A stretch of DNA of 64,000 nucleotides from Deltaproteobacteria bacterium. Its GTDB lineage: Bacteria; Bdellovibrionota_B; Oligoflexia; Oligoflexales; CAIYRB01. The position numbers and the translations under genes were made by a program. Shown here one piece after another: positions 54,050 to 62,117 of this stretch (position 1 is its first letter; the number at the start of each line of letters is the position of its first letter). The notes beneath the pieces were generated by a model. That model was not told the origin of the DNA and ran no database searches. It saw only the letters and a list, made by a program, of their open reading frames with translations. Where the stretch lies: the NCBI GenBank assembly GCA_016874735.1, contig VGTI01000001.1, positions 62,001-126,000 on the forward strand, in the 5' to 3' direction.

Positions 54050-55225
54050 ATGAGGACCTTGCAAAAGGCTATGGTGGCCACCATGGTGGCAAATATATTT
54101 ACCGGGGCACAGCAGTTATTTGCGGCCGGCGGTACCGCGTTGACGGAAGTTGAAAGCGTGATCGATGAGGACCCACTTCCATCAACCAGGGCCCAGGGAA
54201 TGGGATACGCTCTGACCACCGTGGCAGATGACGTTGATGCGGCGATGCATAACCCGGCAGGGATAGGTGGACTAGGGCCGGTGAGGGACAATGCGCCTTG
54301 GATACGGAGGCTCTACTTCCCGTTCGTCGCGGCAGGGGCAAACACCAGTGCTAAGAGTTTAGTCGGCGAATTGCGGAGCAACGGGGCCTCCTCAGACGCT
54401 GTCATTGGCAGGGCTGCTGTGGATAGCCGGGCAAACACTAGGCAGTACGCACGGGTCACGGCAGCAACGGGGATTTTGTTGAAGAGGCTTCTGATTCTCC
54501 CGTTCCAGGATTACCAAATTGCGGCAGTGCCGCGGGTGACCAATGACACCAGCACTCTAGATACCCGGTACCGCAGTATGACCGGCATTGGGTACGGATT
54601 CAGTGGTCAGGACAGCAAGGGGCGCATTAGCTTGGGATACTTCGGTTACTATGCAAAGCGGCAAGAGGTGCGTGGTCCCCTGAGTTACGAAGACCTCATG
54701 GATACTGGTAGACGCAATGCGGCAGTTCGCACTTATGCCAACGAGTACACGGGACGCTCAGACAATGTTGGGCTTATTTGCCGCTTCTCCCCAGCGTGGA
54801 ACCCCGCCCTTGGGGTCAGCACGAAGAACCTTGGGGACACGACCTTCCGCAATGCGGGTGGTGGCACGCATTTGATTGTCAAACAGCAGACGAGCGTGGC
54901 CGTGTCGGCATCACCCAGGCTGGGTAAAGACGCCAGCGCTAATTTTGTCCTCAAGTTCGATCAGTTGGAAAACAAGAGCCTTGCGCCCAACGAAAAGTAC
55001 CATTTTGGATCCGAGATTCTGGTTGGTGGTGTCGGCAGCTATGCGACTCTGGGTCTCAGAGCAGGGTTAACGCACATGGGTGCCTCCGGAGGGCTCTCAC
55101 TGAATTTGGGCCTCATTTCGTTGGAGGCTAGCAGCTACTTTGTTGATTTGGCCGGTACAAGCAGTGCCCGTCAGGCTGAACAACGCCTAGGTGCGACTGT
55201 CTATGTCAATGTCTCAGAGTTCTGA
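54050..55225 (+). CDS. Predicted outer-membrane protein, FadL/UPF0164-like
   Basis: About 391 aa. A signal peptide (MVANIFTGAQQLFAAGG) leads to RAQGMGYALTTVADDVDAAMHNPAGIGG, the start block seen in FadL-like and PorV/UPF0164 barrel proteins. Then come strand-rich segments with alternating hydrophobics (GRISLGYFGYYAKR, GSEILVGGVGSYATLGLRAGL) and a C-terminal VYVNVSEF ending in Phe. Transport of hydrophobic compounds is known for FadL; here it is only a guess. Start choice is between this ATG and a GTG 12 nt upstream. ccmA begins 12 nt later. Confidence 0.66.
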   Translation: MRTLQKAMVATMVANIFTGAQQLFAAGGTALTEVESVIDEDPLPSTRAQGMGYALTTVADDVDAAMHNPAGIGGLGPVRDNAPWIRRLYFPFVAAGANTSAKSLVGELRSNGASSDAVIGRAAVDSRANTRQYARVTAATGILLKRLLILPFQDYQIAAVPRVTNDTSTLDTRYRSMTGIGYGFSGQDSKGRISLGYFGYYAKRQEVRGPLSYEDLMDTGRRNAAVRTYANEYTGRSDNVGLICRFSPAWNPALGVSTKNLGDTTFRNAGGGTHLIVKQQTSVAVSASPRLGKDASANFVLKFDQLENKSLAPNEKYHFGSEILVGGVGSYATLGLRAGLTHMGASGGLSLNLGLISLEASSYFVDLAGTSSARQAEQRLGATVYVNVSEF

Positions 55226-55237
55226 TATGATCGCCTC

Positions 55238-55873
55238 ATGTTGGTTATTTCAAACCTAAGCTTTAAGTTTCGCCACCGACGCCTATTCCACGACCTGTCC
55301 TTAACGTCAGGCCCAGGGGACCTCTGGCATATTTCGGGTCCGAATGGCGTTGGTAAGTCGACGTTTTTGTCAGTGGTGGCTGGACTGCTAAATCCAAGTT
55401 CAGGCGCCATCGAGTTAACTTGGGAACAAAAGTCAGTTGACGACCGACGATCACACCTAGAGTACCTGCCGGCAGAGGCCAACGGCCTCTATCTGAAGAT
55501 GGACGCCGTGCAGAACCTCAAGTTTTGGTCGGAACTCCGTGGGCTCCGGTTAGATGATGGCGCTATTTTTGGCGCTTTGGAACCATGGGGCCTAAACCAC
55601 CCTCTCTTGCGTGATGGATTTCCCACCGAGAAGTACTCGACTGGTATGAAACGCAGGCTCGCCTTGGCTAGGCTCGATCTCTCGCCTACTCCTGGATGGC
55701 TACTAGACGAGCCGCTCTATGGACTGGATCAACAGGCTCTCACCGTTTTTAGGGAACGACTGCGGAACCATTTATCTCGTGGCGGATTTGCTCTCCTTGT
55801 GAGTCATGACCTGGAGCCTTTTCGGGATTTGATTACCGGGTCAATGGACATTGCCAAAAAGGGGGGCGTGTGA
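55238..55873 (+). CDS. ccmA: Cytochrome c maturation ABC exporter ATPase CcmA
   Basis: ATPase of the CcmABCD complex that releases haem-loaded CcmE. The 211-aa protein has Walker A GPNGVGKSTFL, Walker B GWLLDEPLYGLD and switch His SHDLEP. The ABC signature reads YSTGMKRRLALARL; CcmA usually has LSAGQ, so this is a reduced form. Identity rests on the fixed order with ccmB and ccmC. Its stop overlaps the ccmB GTG start by 4 nt. Confidence 0.88.
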   Translation: MLVISNLSFKFRHRRLFHDLSLTSGPGDLWHISGPNGVGKSTFLSVVAGLLNPSSGAIELTWEQKSVDDRRSHLEYLPAEANGLYLKMDAVQNLKFWSELRGLRLDDGAIFGALEPWGLNHPLLRDGFPTEKYSTGMKRRLALARLDLSPTPGWLLDEPLYGLDQQALTVFRERLRNHLSRGGFALLVSHDLEPFRDLITGSMDIAKKGGV

Positions 55874-56565
55874 AGGCGACCGCCGGGAATCAGTACTTAA
55901 CGCTGGTTAGACAGGGATTACGGGCAGAGTTTGTCGATAAAGAGCGGTTAATTTCTCCCGTTCTTTTCGCGCTCACGATGCTAGTTCTTTTTGCATTCGC
56001 CCTTGGAGATCTCGATCAATCCTTACGGATTAGAATTTATCTGGCCGAGACTTTGTTGACGGCGATTTTTGCACTACAAATCAGCTTCTCGCGTCTTTTT
56101 GAACCAGATCGGCAGGATCGGGTTTTTGATTTGCTAAGGACTTATCCTATTTCCTACACGGCTTTATTTCTTGCTAAATATACGCTGGTGTTGATCCTTG
56201 GTAGCGCTACCTTAGTGCCGACCATGCTTTTTGGGGCATTTTTACATCAGTCTGCGACCATCCAGCTTTTTTCATGGACAGTCCTTGGCATCAGTCTTTT
56301 GGCACTAGCCGGTCTAGGGGCCCTTGGTGTGCTCCTTTCGGCTCTCACCTTAAAGGCACAAGCACGGCAGATTTTATATCCCTTGCTATACTTTCCCATG
56401 ACAACACCCGTGTTACTGGCCGCGGTGCAATCAGCGCGCCTTTGTCTCGAGGTCGGTCTGGGGAGTCCCGAGTTGAAGTCATGGCTTGGGCTACTGGCAG
56501 CTTTTGACACCATTTATATCACGCTAGGCGTACTTTTATTCACGGAACTTATGGTAGAGAGCTAA
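55870..56565 (+). CDS. ccmB: Haem exporter subunit CcmB
   Basis: Polytopic inner-membrane subunit of 231 aa with about six hydrophobic helices. An N-terminal ISPVLFALTMLVLFAFALG and the family region FEPDRQDRVFDLLRTYPIS match CcmB (typically LFRDD..DG.LEQL). Start is GTG, coupled to ccmA. ccmC follows 4 nt after its stop. Confidence 0.88.
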   Translation: MKATAGNQYLTLVRQGLRAEFVDKERLISPVLFALTMLVLFAFALGDLDQSLRIRIYLAETLLTAIFALQISFSRLFEPDRQDRVFDLLRTYPISYTALFLAKYTLVLILGSATLVPTMLFGAFLHQSATIQLFSWTVLGISLLALAGLGALGVLLSALTLKAQARQILYPLLYFPMTTPVLLAAVQSARLCLEVGLGSPELKSWLGLLAAFDTIYITLGVLLFTELMVES

Positions 56566-56569
56566 ACTT

Positions 56570-57265
56570 ATGCTGACGAGCGAAGATAAACGTGAGTTTG
56601 TAATTGGGTCATTTGTCCAATTACTGATTATTCTGCACTGGTTAATGGCGTTTTTCTATGCGCCAGTTGATGTTAATCAAGGGCCTGTTTATCGCATTAT
56701 GTTTCTACATGTGCCGAGTGCCATCACAGCCTTCGGTAGTTCGCTCGGACTTTGTGTCTTCAGCGTTCTGGCTCTGCGTGATCGCTCTGAACGTTTGATG
56801 GCGTGGTCTAAGGGCACGGCAGAAGTGGGCCTTATTTTTACTCTGCTAACTTTGGCGACGGGGTCAATCTGGGGGCGCCCAACATGGGGGACCTGGTGGA
56901 CCTGGGATGCACGCCTTACGACCACATTTCTTCTCGCCCTTCTCTATGCCGGTTATCTGCTACTCTATGGTTCCATGGCCCCTGGTACGGGACGGACCCG
57001 CGTTTGCGCTGTACTGGGTATCCTTATCTTTGCCGATGTACCTGTCATTTATAAGAGTGTGACATGGTGGCGCACGCTCCATCAGCCCCCGAGTATGATT
57101 CGTGAGGGCGGATCGACGATGGATCCTGAGATCCTCTGGACATTGGTTGCTGGAATTTTAGTCATGTGTATTTACGCGGCATGGTTGGTACGTGTGCGAG
57201 GGCGCAATATCATGTTGGCAGATGAGATAGAGTCTGCCTCCTATGCAACTCTGAGTGCGCCTTAG
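56570..57265 (+). CDS. ccmC: Haem delivery protein CcmC
   Basis: Inner-membrane haem-handling protein that attaches haem to CcmE. The 231-aa protein has the WWD signature WGRPTWGTWWTWDARLTT near residue 105, with FLHVPSA (His ligand) before it and TWWRTLHQP (second His) after. Six membrane helices are visible. The spacing is normal for the family. Confidence 0.95.
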   Translation: MLTSEDKREFVIGSFVQLLIILHWLMAFFYAPVDVNQGPVYRIMFLHVPSAITAFGSSLGLCVFSVLALRDRSERLMAWSKGTAEVGLIFTLLTLATGSIWGRPTWGTWWTWDARLTTTFLLALLYAGYLLLYGSMAPGTGRTRVCAVLGILIFADVPVIYKSVTWWRTLHQPPSMIREGGSTMDPEILWTLVAGILVMCIYAAWLVRVRGRNIMLADEIESASYATLSAP

Positions 57266-57325
57266 CTTGCAGGTCCAGCATTTAAATTTTGAAAGAGGCT
57301 AATTTAGTGGATAGGGGATGAGGTT

Positions 57326-57502
57326 ATGGAATCGATGAATATACCAGGCACTGATCCTATGCCATATATTCTCATGGCATACTCAGTTGGAGCGTTAGCG
57401 CTTTTGGGTTTTACGCATTGGATGCTGCTACATCGGATCAAGCTCAGGATGAAGCTTAGATTACTCAATCAATCAGGAGCTGAAACGAATCATGGCAAAT
57501 AA
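57326..57502 (+). CDS. ccmD: Small CcmD-like membrane protein
   Basis: A 58-aa protein, MESMNIPGTDPMPYILMAYS then VGALALLGFTHWMLLHR and a basic tail. The size, one membrane helix preceded by YILMAYS and the basic cytosolic end match CcmD, which holds CcmE in the CcmABC complex. Sequence identity is weak and the call depends on position between ccmC and ccmE. The last 11 nt overlap the ccmE start. Confidence 0.75.
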   Translation: MESMNIPGTDPMPYILMAYSVGALALLGFTHWMLLHRIKLRMKLRLLNQSGAETNHGK

Positions 57503-57965
57503 AAGCAAAACACGTTGGATTGTTGGTGGTGTGGTCATTGCAGGTGCCATTGTCGGGATGTCATTTCTCAGTCTCGGGGATAATTTAATTTACTTCTACA
57601 CACCGTCAGAGGCGCAGGCAAAAGCCGCTGAACTTCAGGGTCAGACTATTAAAGTTGGGGGGATGGTACTTCCTGGGTCGGTAAAGTGGCAGCCCGAAGG
57701 TTTATCTTTAGATTTCACCATGACGGATTTGAAAGGACACAATATTGGTGTTCACCACAACGGCACCCCTCCTGACATGTTCAAGGAGGGGCAAGGAGTC
57801 GTGGTCGAGGGTCGCATAAGTGATGATGGCCAGTCGATTGCGTCTCGTAATCTCATGGTCAAGCACTCAGAGGAGTACAAAAAGCCAGGAGCCGAGCATT
57901 CTTCCATGGACAAAGAGTTACTTGAGAAAAGTTTGTTCAAGGGCCAGCAAACATCGGTGAAATAA
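57492..57965 (+). CDS. ccmE: Haem chaperone CcmE
   Basis: Periplasmic haem carrier anchored by one N-terminal helix (WIVGGVVIAGAIVGMSF). The OB-fold domain has YFYTPSEA, VGGMVLPGSVKW and the haem-attachment motif VKHSEEY, with the covalent His about four residues before the Tyr. At 157 aa it is typical. A CAGGAG box lies 12 nt upstream, inside ccmD. Confidence 0.94.
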   Translation: MANKSKTRWIVGGVVIAGAIVGMSFLSLGDNLIYFYTPSEAQAKAAELQGQTIKVGGMVLPGSVKWQPEGLSLDFTMTDLKGHNIGVHHNGTPPDMFKEGQGVVVEGRISDDGQSIASRNLMVKHSEEYKKPGAEHSSMDKELLEKSLFKGQQTSVK

Positions 57966-57972
57966 AGGTACG

Positions 57973-58581
57973 ATGATGAGTAACGACGAACTACTGTCAA
58001 ACGATACCCCTGTTTCACGCCGCCGTACTCACCTAGTGATCACGGGTATTATTATTGCGATCGCGGCTATCCTGGTGACGGTGATGGCTACGGGTCTACG
58101 CATTGATACGACGCGTGTACCGCCTGCAAACATCGATAAACCAGCGCAGTCATTCCGCGTTGCTTGGGTACAAGGGCAATCTTTGTTGCCTCAAGTCAGT
58201 GGTGAACACTTTTCGTTAAGTGATCTCAAGGGTCGTCCGGTTGTTCTTAACTTCTGGGCAAGCTGGTGTGTGAGTTGTCGCCAGGAAGCGCACGAATTAG
58301 AGCAGTTCTGGCAGGCTAACAAAGACAAGGTGATGGTTGTGGGTATTGCGATTCAAGATAGTGCCGAGGATGCGAAACGATTCGCGGCGTACTTTGGTAA
58401 AACTTATATGCTTGGGCTAGATGAGGATGGCAAGGCTGCAATCGACTACGGTGTGTCAGGTGTGCCAGAGACTTTTCTCATCGATGCAGACGGTATTATC
58501 CGTCACAAGGAGATTGGCCCCGTCGACGCTAAACAGCTGGCGCAAAATATTAATAAAATACTTGGTAAAAGTAATCAGTGA
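57973..58581 (+). CDS. ccmG: Thioredoxin-like cytochrome c maturation protein CcmG/ResA
   Basis: Membrane-anchored periplasmic thioredoxin of 202 aa. A helix (LVITGIIIAIAAILVTVM) is followed by NFWASWCVSCRQEAHEL (active site WCVSC, about residue 96) and GVSGVPETFLIDADG with the cis-Pro. It reduces apocytochrome or CcmH disulfides before haem ligation. ccmF and ccmH, needed to finish the pathway, are not in the window after this gene. Confidence 0.9.
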   Translation: MMSNDELLSNDTPVSRRRTHLVITGIIIAIAAILVTVMATGLRIDTTRVPPANIDKPAQSFRVAWVQGQSLLPQVSGEHFSLSDLKGRPVVLNFWASWCVSCRQEAHELEQFWQANKDKVMVVGIAIQDSAEDAKRFAAYFGKTYMLGLDEDGKAAIDYGVSGVPETFLIDADGIIRHKEIGPVDAKQLAQNINKILGKSNQ

Positions 58582-58597
58582 GAACTATCCGTCGTCT

Positions 58598-60004
58598 CTA
58601 AGGAGCTGTGATCGCGAATTTCAGACTCTGGATCACGTAAGACGGTGTGCCCGGAATCTGATCATCACTTTGTAGCGATACGGCGTATTTGTAAGTCACT
58701 CCCGAATTGAAATTAAACACGGCTTTCGGAACGGTGATCGTTGCGTTGGTTGCTGTTTTGGTTGCGTCAAAGAGCTTCGACGGAGATGTCCATATTAAAG
58801 TAGTGTCGCTATAAACACTGACTGTCCAAGTAAAAGAGTTTAAAGGATCGGTGCTACCGCTGGCGGTGAAAGGGTTGGTTACAACCAGGTTACCACTGTC
58901 CCAAGCGCTCTTAGCCACGGCATCAGTGGCAGCTGGCAGAGAGGCCAAGTCAAGGGAGAACACCCACGGGAAGTCAGCCATCCACGCTTTGGCGTCGCTG
59001 CCAAACTTTAGCTCCAGGAATAAAACATCGAAGGTGTTAATGGTTGCAGTTGTCGCAACTTTGGCCTGGCCAGTGTAGGTTTTGGTCCCACTGCCGTCAT
59101 CGGTTAGGCTGAGTAAAGATTTTCCTAATAGTGCGTCGGAGCCTCGGATAAACACCGTTGGTGTCGGACTAAGGCCGTCAAGCAGCTGGGTCGAAAAATT
59201 TATGTAAGTCAGTTTCTCTTGAGTCGTCTCATCGGCCGTTTTGCTGACTTGAACCGTGAAATACTTAATTACATTATTGAAGACTTGCTTGGGATTGGTT
59301 TCACCTGTGGCGAACAGATCGAGTTTTAATGCCTCTTTGTCGCCATCGTAAGGGTCCAGCCACTTGACGATACCGTTGGCGTTGTAATCGGGCGAGGCTG
59401 ACTTAGCCGTTGTCGCGAGCAATCCCAGACTACCCGCGCCTAACTCACCGTGCAGGGCTCTGGCAGTTTCAGTGAGTCTTACGCCACGGGTGAGGCCGAG
59501 CTTGGATACTCCTGTTGGCAACTCTTGGTCGGACTGTTGGGATGGTACCGTGTAATTTTGGATTTCTAGTCCATCCGTGCTAGCAAATTTGAGGATATTA
59601 CCAGCGTTAATCAGTTTGGGAAGTTGGGTTGAGTTGTAGCGCAACCATTGCCTAATGTTCTTAGAGTCGGTGCCAGGCATTGAGAGCACAGCTTGGAGCC
59701 GGTAATTTGGTGACAAAAGAGCGAGTGTCTGAGCAGTATTCGTCCGTACTTTTTTAAATTTAAATTTGCCAGCATTGTTGCTGATCGGCTCCACGCGGGC
59801 TATCCCAGTGTCCCGTTCTAGAGTCGTGACAACCCAGCCTTGCATGGCCGATAAACTTCCCTCAGCCGAAGAGATGACTCCAGAAATGTCGCCATAGGTG
59901 CCGCAAAGGTCGCAGAAACTCGCCGGCGACTCGCCGACGTTTCCGCACCCACTGACTAGCAGCAGTGCCGCATAAAAATGCAAAGTGGATTGCATTTTCT
60001 TCAA
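58598..60004 (-). CDS. Orphan lipoprotein (TTG start)
   Basis: A 468-aa protein with a lipoprotein signal (FYAALLLVSGCG, Cys near 20). A CxxC pair follows (FCDLCGTYG). The N-terminal part (about 38-110; ISGVISSAEGSLSAMQGWVV) resembles a carboxypeptidase-regulatory-like or Ig-like beta fold; the rest is strand-rich and Ser/Thr-rich with no recognised family. The TTG start has GGAGG 6 nt upstream, stronger than for the ATG three codons later. It is convergent with ccmG (16-nt gap). Role unknown. Confidence 0.65.
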   Translation of the reverse strand: MKKMQSTLHFYAALLLVSGCGNVGESPASFCDLCGTYGDISGVISSAEGSLSAMQGWVVTTLERDTGIARVEPISNNAGKFKFKKVRTNTAQTLALLSPNYRLQAVLSMPGTDSKNIRQWLRYNSTQLPKLINAGNILKFASTDGLEIQNYTVPSQQSDQELPTGVSKLGLTRGVRLTETARALHGELGAGSLGLLATTAKSASPDYNANGIVKWLDPYDGDKEALKLDLFATGETNPKQVFNNVIKYFTVQVSKTADETTQEKLTYINFSTQLLDGLSPTPTVFIRGSDALLGKSLLSLTDDGSGTKTYTGQAKVATTATINTFDVLFLELKFGSDAKAWMADFPWVFSLDLASLPAATDAVAKSAWDSGNLVVTNPFTASGSTDPLNSFTWTVSVYSDTTLIWTSPSKLFDATKTATNATITVPKAVFNFNSGVTYKYAVSLQSDDQIPGTPSYVIQSLKFAITAP

Positions 60005-60128
60005 TTGGGACCTCCTCGTATGTCTCTCCCATCGGCAAATCCCAAGACAAATTTAGTGCTGGCTGCTATGACGCCCTATTCATGGCTCGATAATGACTGG
60101 CGATAATTTTATAACCAACTATGATCAC

Positions 60129-60461
60129 ATGATTAATTCAAGATTTACACATATCAACGAAAGTTTCATTTGCGATCAGTGCCGTCGTGAGGTCCCCCCT
60201 CGCCGTGGCGGCTGCCGCAATCATTGCCCTTATTGTTTAGTATCGCGCCATGTCGATGTGAATCCTGGCGACCGGGCTAATCTCTGCGGTGGTCTCATGG
60301 ATGCGATTGGCTATGAAATGCACGCGAAAAAAGGAATCATGCTGATTTTTAGGTGTCGACGTTGCCATCTAACGACACGCAACATGGCGGCCCATGAGGA
60401 TCCTGTGGCTCCCGACAACTATGAGCTTATTTTGAAATTGAGTTATTCATCAAAACCTTAA
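60129..60461 (+). CDS. RNHCP domain protein
   Basis: About 110 aa. The whole protein is the RNHCP domain: FICDQCRREV, then the name-giving RNHCPYCLVSRHVD, PGDRANLCGGLM, and a second Cys pair FRCRRCH. Four CxxC-type elements suggest two zinc sites. The biochemical role of RNHCP proteins is not established. The start could be this ATG or one 36 nt upstream; neither has a good ribosome site. The gene precedes rnpB. Confidence 0.82.
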   Translation: MINSRFTHINESFICDQCRREVPPRRGGCRNHCPYCLVSRHVDVNPGDRANLCGGLMDAIGYEMHAKKGIMLIFRCRRCHLTTRNMAAHEDPVAPDNYELILKLSYSSKP

Positions 60462-60489
60462 AATCATTGAGAATCAGTGATATTAAAAC

Positions 60490-60518
60490 TTGACCTTTTA
60501 ATGCTAAATCATTACATT
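60490..60518 (+). promoter_or_regulatory. Sigma70 promoter of rnpB
   Basis: TTGACC and TACATT separated by 17 nt. The expected start, about 7 nt after the -10, falls at 60525-60526, exactly where the long terminal helix of the RNA begins. Confidence 0.7.
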
Positions 60519-60525
60519 ACGCCGA

Positions 60526-60986
60526 CCCGAGGATAGCGACTTTTAGTGTGGGTTGGGAATGAGGTGGACTGTCGCTAACTTTCGTTTCGACGAGAGGAGG
60601 AGGAAAGTCCGGACTTCATAGAGCAGGATGCTGGCTAACGGCCAGGCGGGGTAACCCGACGGAAAGTGCAACAGAAAACAAACCGCCGTGGGCTGCGAAA
60701 GCTGCCAGCGGTAAGGGCGAAACGGTGAGGTAAGAGCTCACCCGCAGCTTGGTGACAAGATTGCGTGGCAAACCCCATCCGAAGCAAGGCCAAATAGGGA
60801 GACGATCATAAGTAACTAAAATTACTTATGGTGACACCGGCTCGGTAGTGTCTCCGGGTAGGCCGCTCGAGGCGACTGGCAACAGGCGTCCCAGATAAAT
60901 GACAGTCACCTTTGTCTGTTTCGGCAGCAAAGACACAGAATCCGGCTTACAACCTCCCCCAATCAGACTTAAGTCCTATCCTCGGG
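60526..60986 (+). ncRNA. rnpB: RNase P RNA (bacterial type A)
   Basis: Catalytic RNA that, with RnpA, cleaves tRNA leaders. Conserved type A landmarks appear in order: GACTGTCGCT; GAGGAAAGTCCGGAC (P3/P4 side, near 60600); GTGCAACAGAAAACAAACCG; GGTAAGGGCGAAACGGTG; AAGAGCTCACC; AAGGCCAAATAGGG; GGTAGGC; AGATAAATGA; and ACAGAATCCGGCTTA near the 3' end. P1 can form from GGTTGGG/GAGGT (from 60551) with AACCTCCCCCAATC (60951-60964). It is extended outward by CCCGAGGATAG (60526-60536) pairing with CTATCCTCGGG (60976-60986), plus GACTT with AAGTC. The mature ends may be inside this outer helix. Confidence 0.95.
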
Positions 60987-61017
60987 ACTCCAGAATTTTA
61001 GAGTAGAGACGCAAGAC

Positions 61018-61749
61018 ATGCCCGTGAAGCATCCAAATCCCTTTTCTTACAGCACCGATGGACTTTCCGACCAAGTGAATCCCTACGTCGCTGCGTTGCG
61101 AGCGGCAAACGAGGATGGCTCCCTAGCGCTTGGCTTTGGACGTGCCCTTGAGGGGAGTGCTGGCACTTGGCGTCAGCGAGTAGCTGCTTACTACGGCAAG
61201 GCCGACGGCTATAAACGTCTCGTTATTGAGATTGGATGCCACTTAGGTAAGACGCTACTTGAGATGGCAGAAGCCAATCCAGATACGCTTTTTATCGGCT
61301 TCGATATCACCTTCAAAAGGGTGGTCACTACGGCTCAACGTGCGAAGGCAAAGGGCCTTCAGAATGTTTTTGTCGTGCTTGCCAACGCCGCCGCTATCGA
61401 TCAAGTTTTCGCCTCGGGAGAGGTCGATGGTGTGGTCATCTTTTTCCCAGATCCGTGGGTCAAGAAGGCGAGGCAGGCTAAAAATCGCTTGGTAGATGCT
61501 AGCTTTTGTCAGCGTCTAGAGGGTGTGCTCGTTAAGGACGGCTTCTGCTGGTTTAAGTCTGATCAGAGGCCTTATTTTGACGTGGTTGCCGCCCATCTGC
61601 GGGAGCGCGGCTTTGTGCGGCAAGCGACTGAGCGGCCCGAGGTCTTCCCGCGCGATCACATTAGCACCTTTGAATCAAGGTTTAGTCAAAAGAATATAGA
61701 CACTTACGGTGGTTGGTGGAAGTCCGGTGCGATCGAGATGACGCATTGA
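61018..61749 (+). CDS. trmB: tRNA (guanine-N7-)-methyltransferase
   Basis: SAM-dependent enzyme that forms m7G46 in tRNA. The 243-aa protein has the SAM motif VIEIGCHLGKTLLEMA, IGFDITFKRV, and the family signature FFPDPWVKKARQAKNRLV, then WFKSDQRPYF and a C-terminal region ISTFESRF. The usual GxGxG reads GCHLG. Start ATG has only a weak ribosome site. It lies 31 nt past the end of the rnpB helix. Confidence 0.92.
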   Translation: MPVKHPNPFSYSTDGLSDQVNPYVAALRAANEDGSLALGFGRALEGSAGTWRQRVAAYYGKADGYKRLVIEIGCHLGKTLLEMAEANPDTLFIGFDITFKRVVTTAQRAKAKGLQNVFVVLANAAAIDQVFASGEVDGVVIFFPDPWVKKARQAKNRLVDASFCQRLEGVLVKDGFCWFKSDQRPYFDVVAAHLRERGFVRQATERPEVFPRDHISTFESRFSQKNIDTYGGWWKSGAIEMTH

Positions 61750-61802
61750 GCTATGGGCTAAACAGCCCTCGTGCCGGCCGCGTAATGTGCTATAATAAGG
61801 GA

Positions 61803-62117
61803 ATGGCGCAGCAAAAATCTGACAACAAGCCCCCTTTAAGCCCAAAGCTGCTTCGGTTTACTAGTAGCACGAAGCAGTCAGAGGCCGCGCCTGAACCTGC
61901 GCCATTGCCTGAAAACTTAGTTAACCAGGCGTTGGCTATTGCCTTGTTCGATGCTGGCGCTGCTGTGAAGGCGCCTACCACGGCCCATATTACTTCGATT
62001 GCGTCATTTACCGTGCCTGACGGAAGGCGGGCGCTTAAAGTGCGCGCCGAGGGTAAAGAAGAGTCGCGTCTAGGCGACATTGAACCCTTGCCGCCGGGGA
62101 AAAAGAAGAGCCAGTGA
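61803..62117 (+). CDS. Small uncharacterised protein coupled to ybeY
   Basis: About 104 aa, with a Lys/Pro/Ser-rich first third (KPPLSPKLLRF, EAAPEPAPLPENL) and a compact second part (NQALAIALFDAGAAVKAP; SFTVPDGRRALKVRAE) that could form a small alpha/beta domain. No family recognised. AAGGGA immediately precedes the ATG, so the exact start is uncertain; an ATG six codons upstream is possible. Its stop overlaps the ybeY GTG as GTGA, showing a real translated gene. Confidence 0.6.
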   Translation: MAQQKSDNKPPLSPKLLRFTSSTKQSEAAPEPAPLPENLVNQALAIALFDAGAAVKAPTTAHITSIASFTVPDGRRALKVRAEGKEESRLGDIEPLPPGKKKSQ

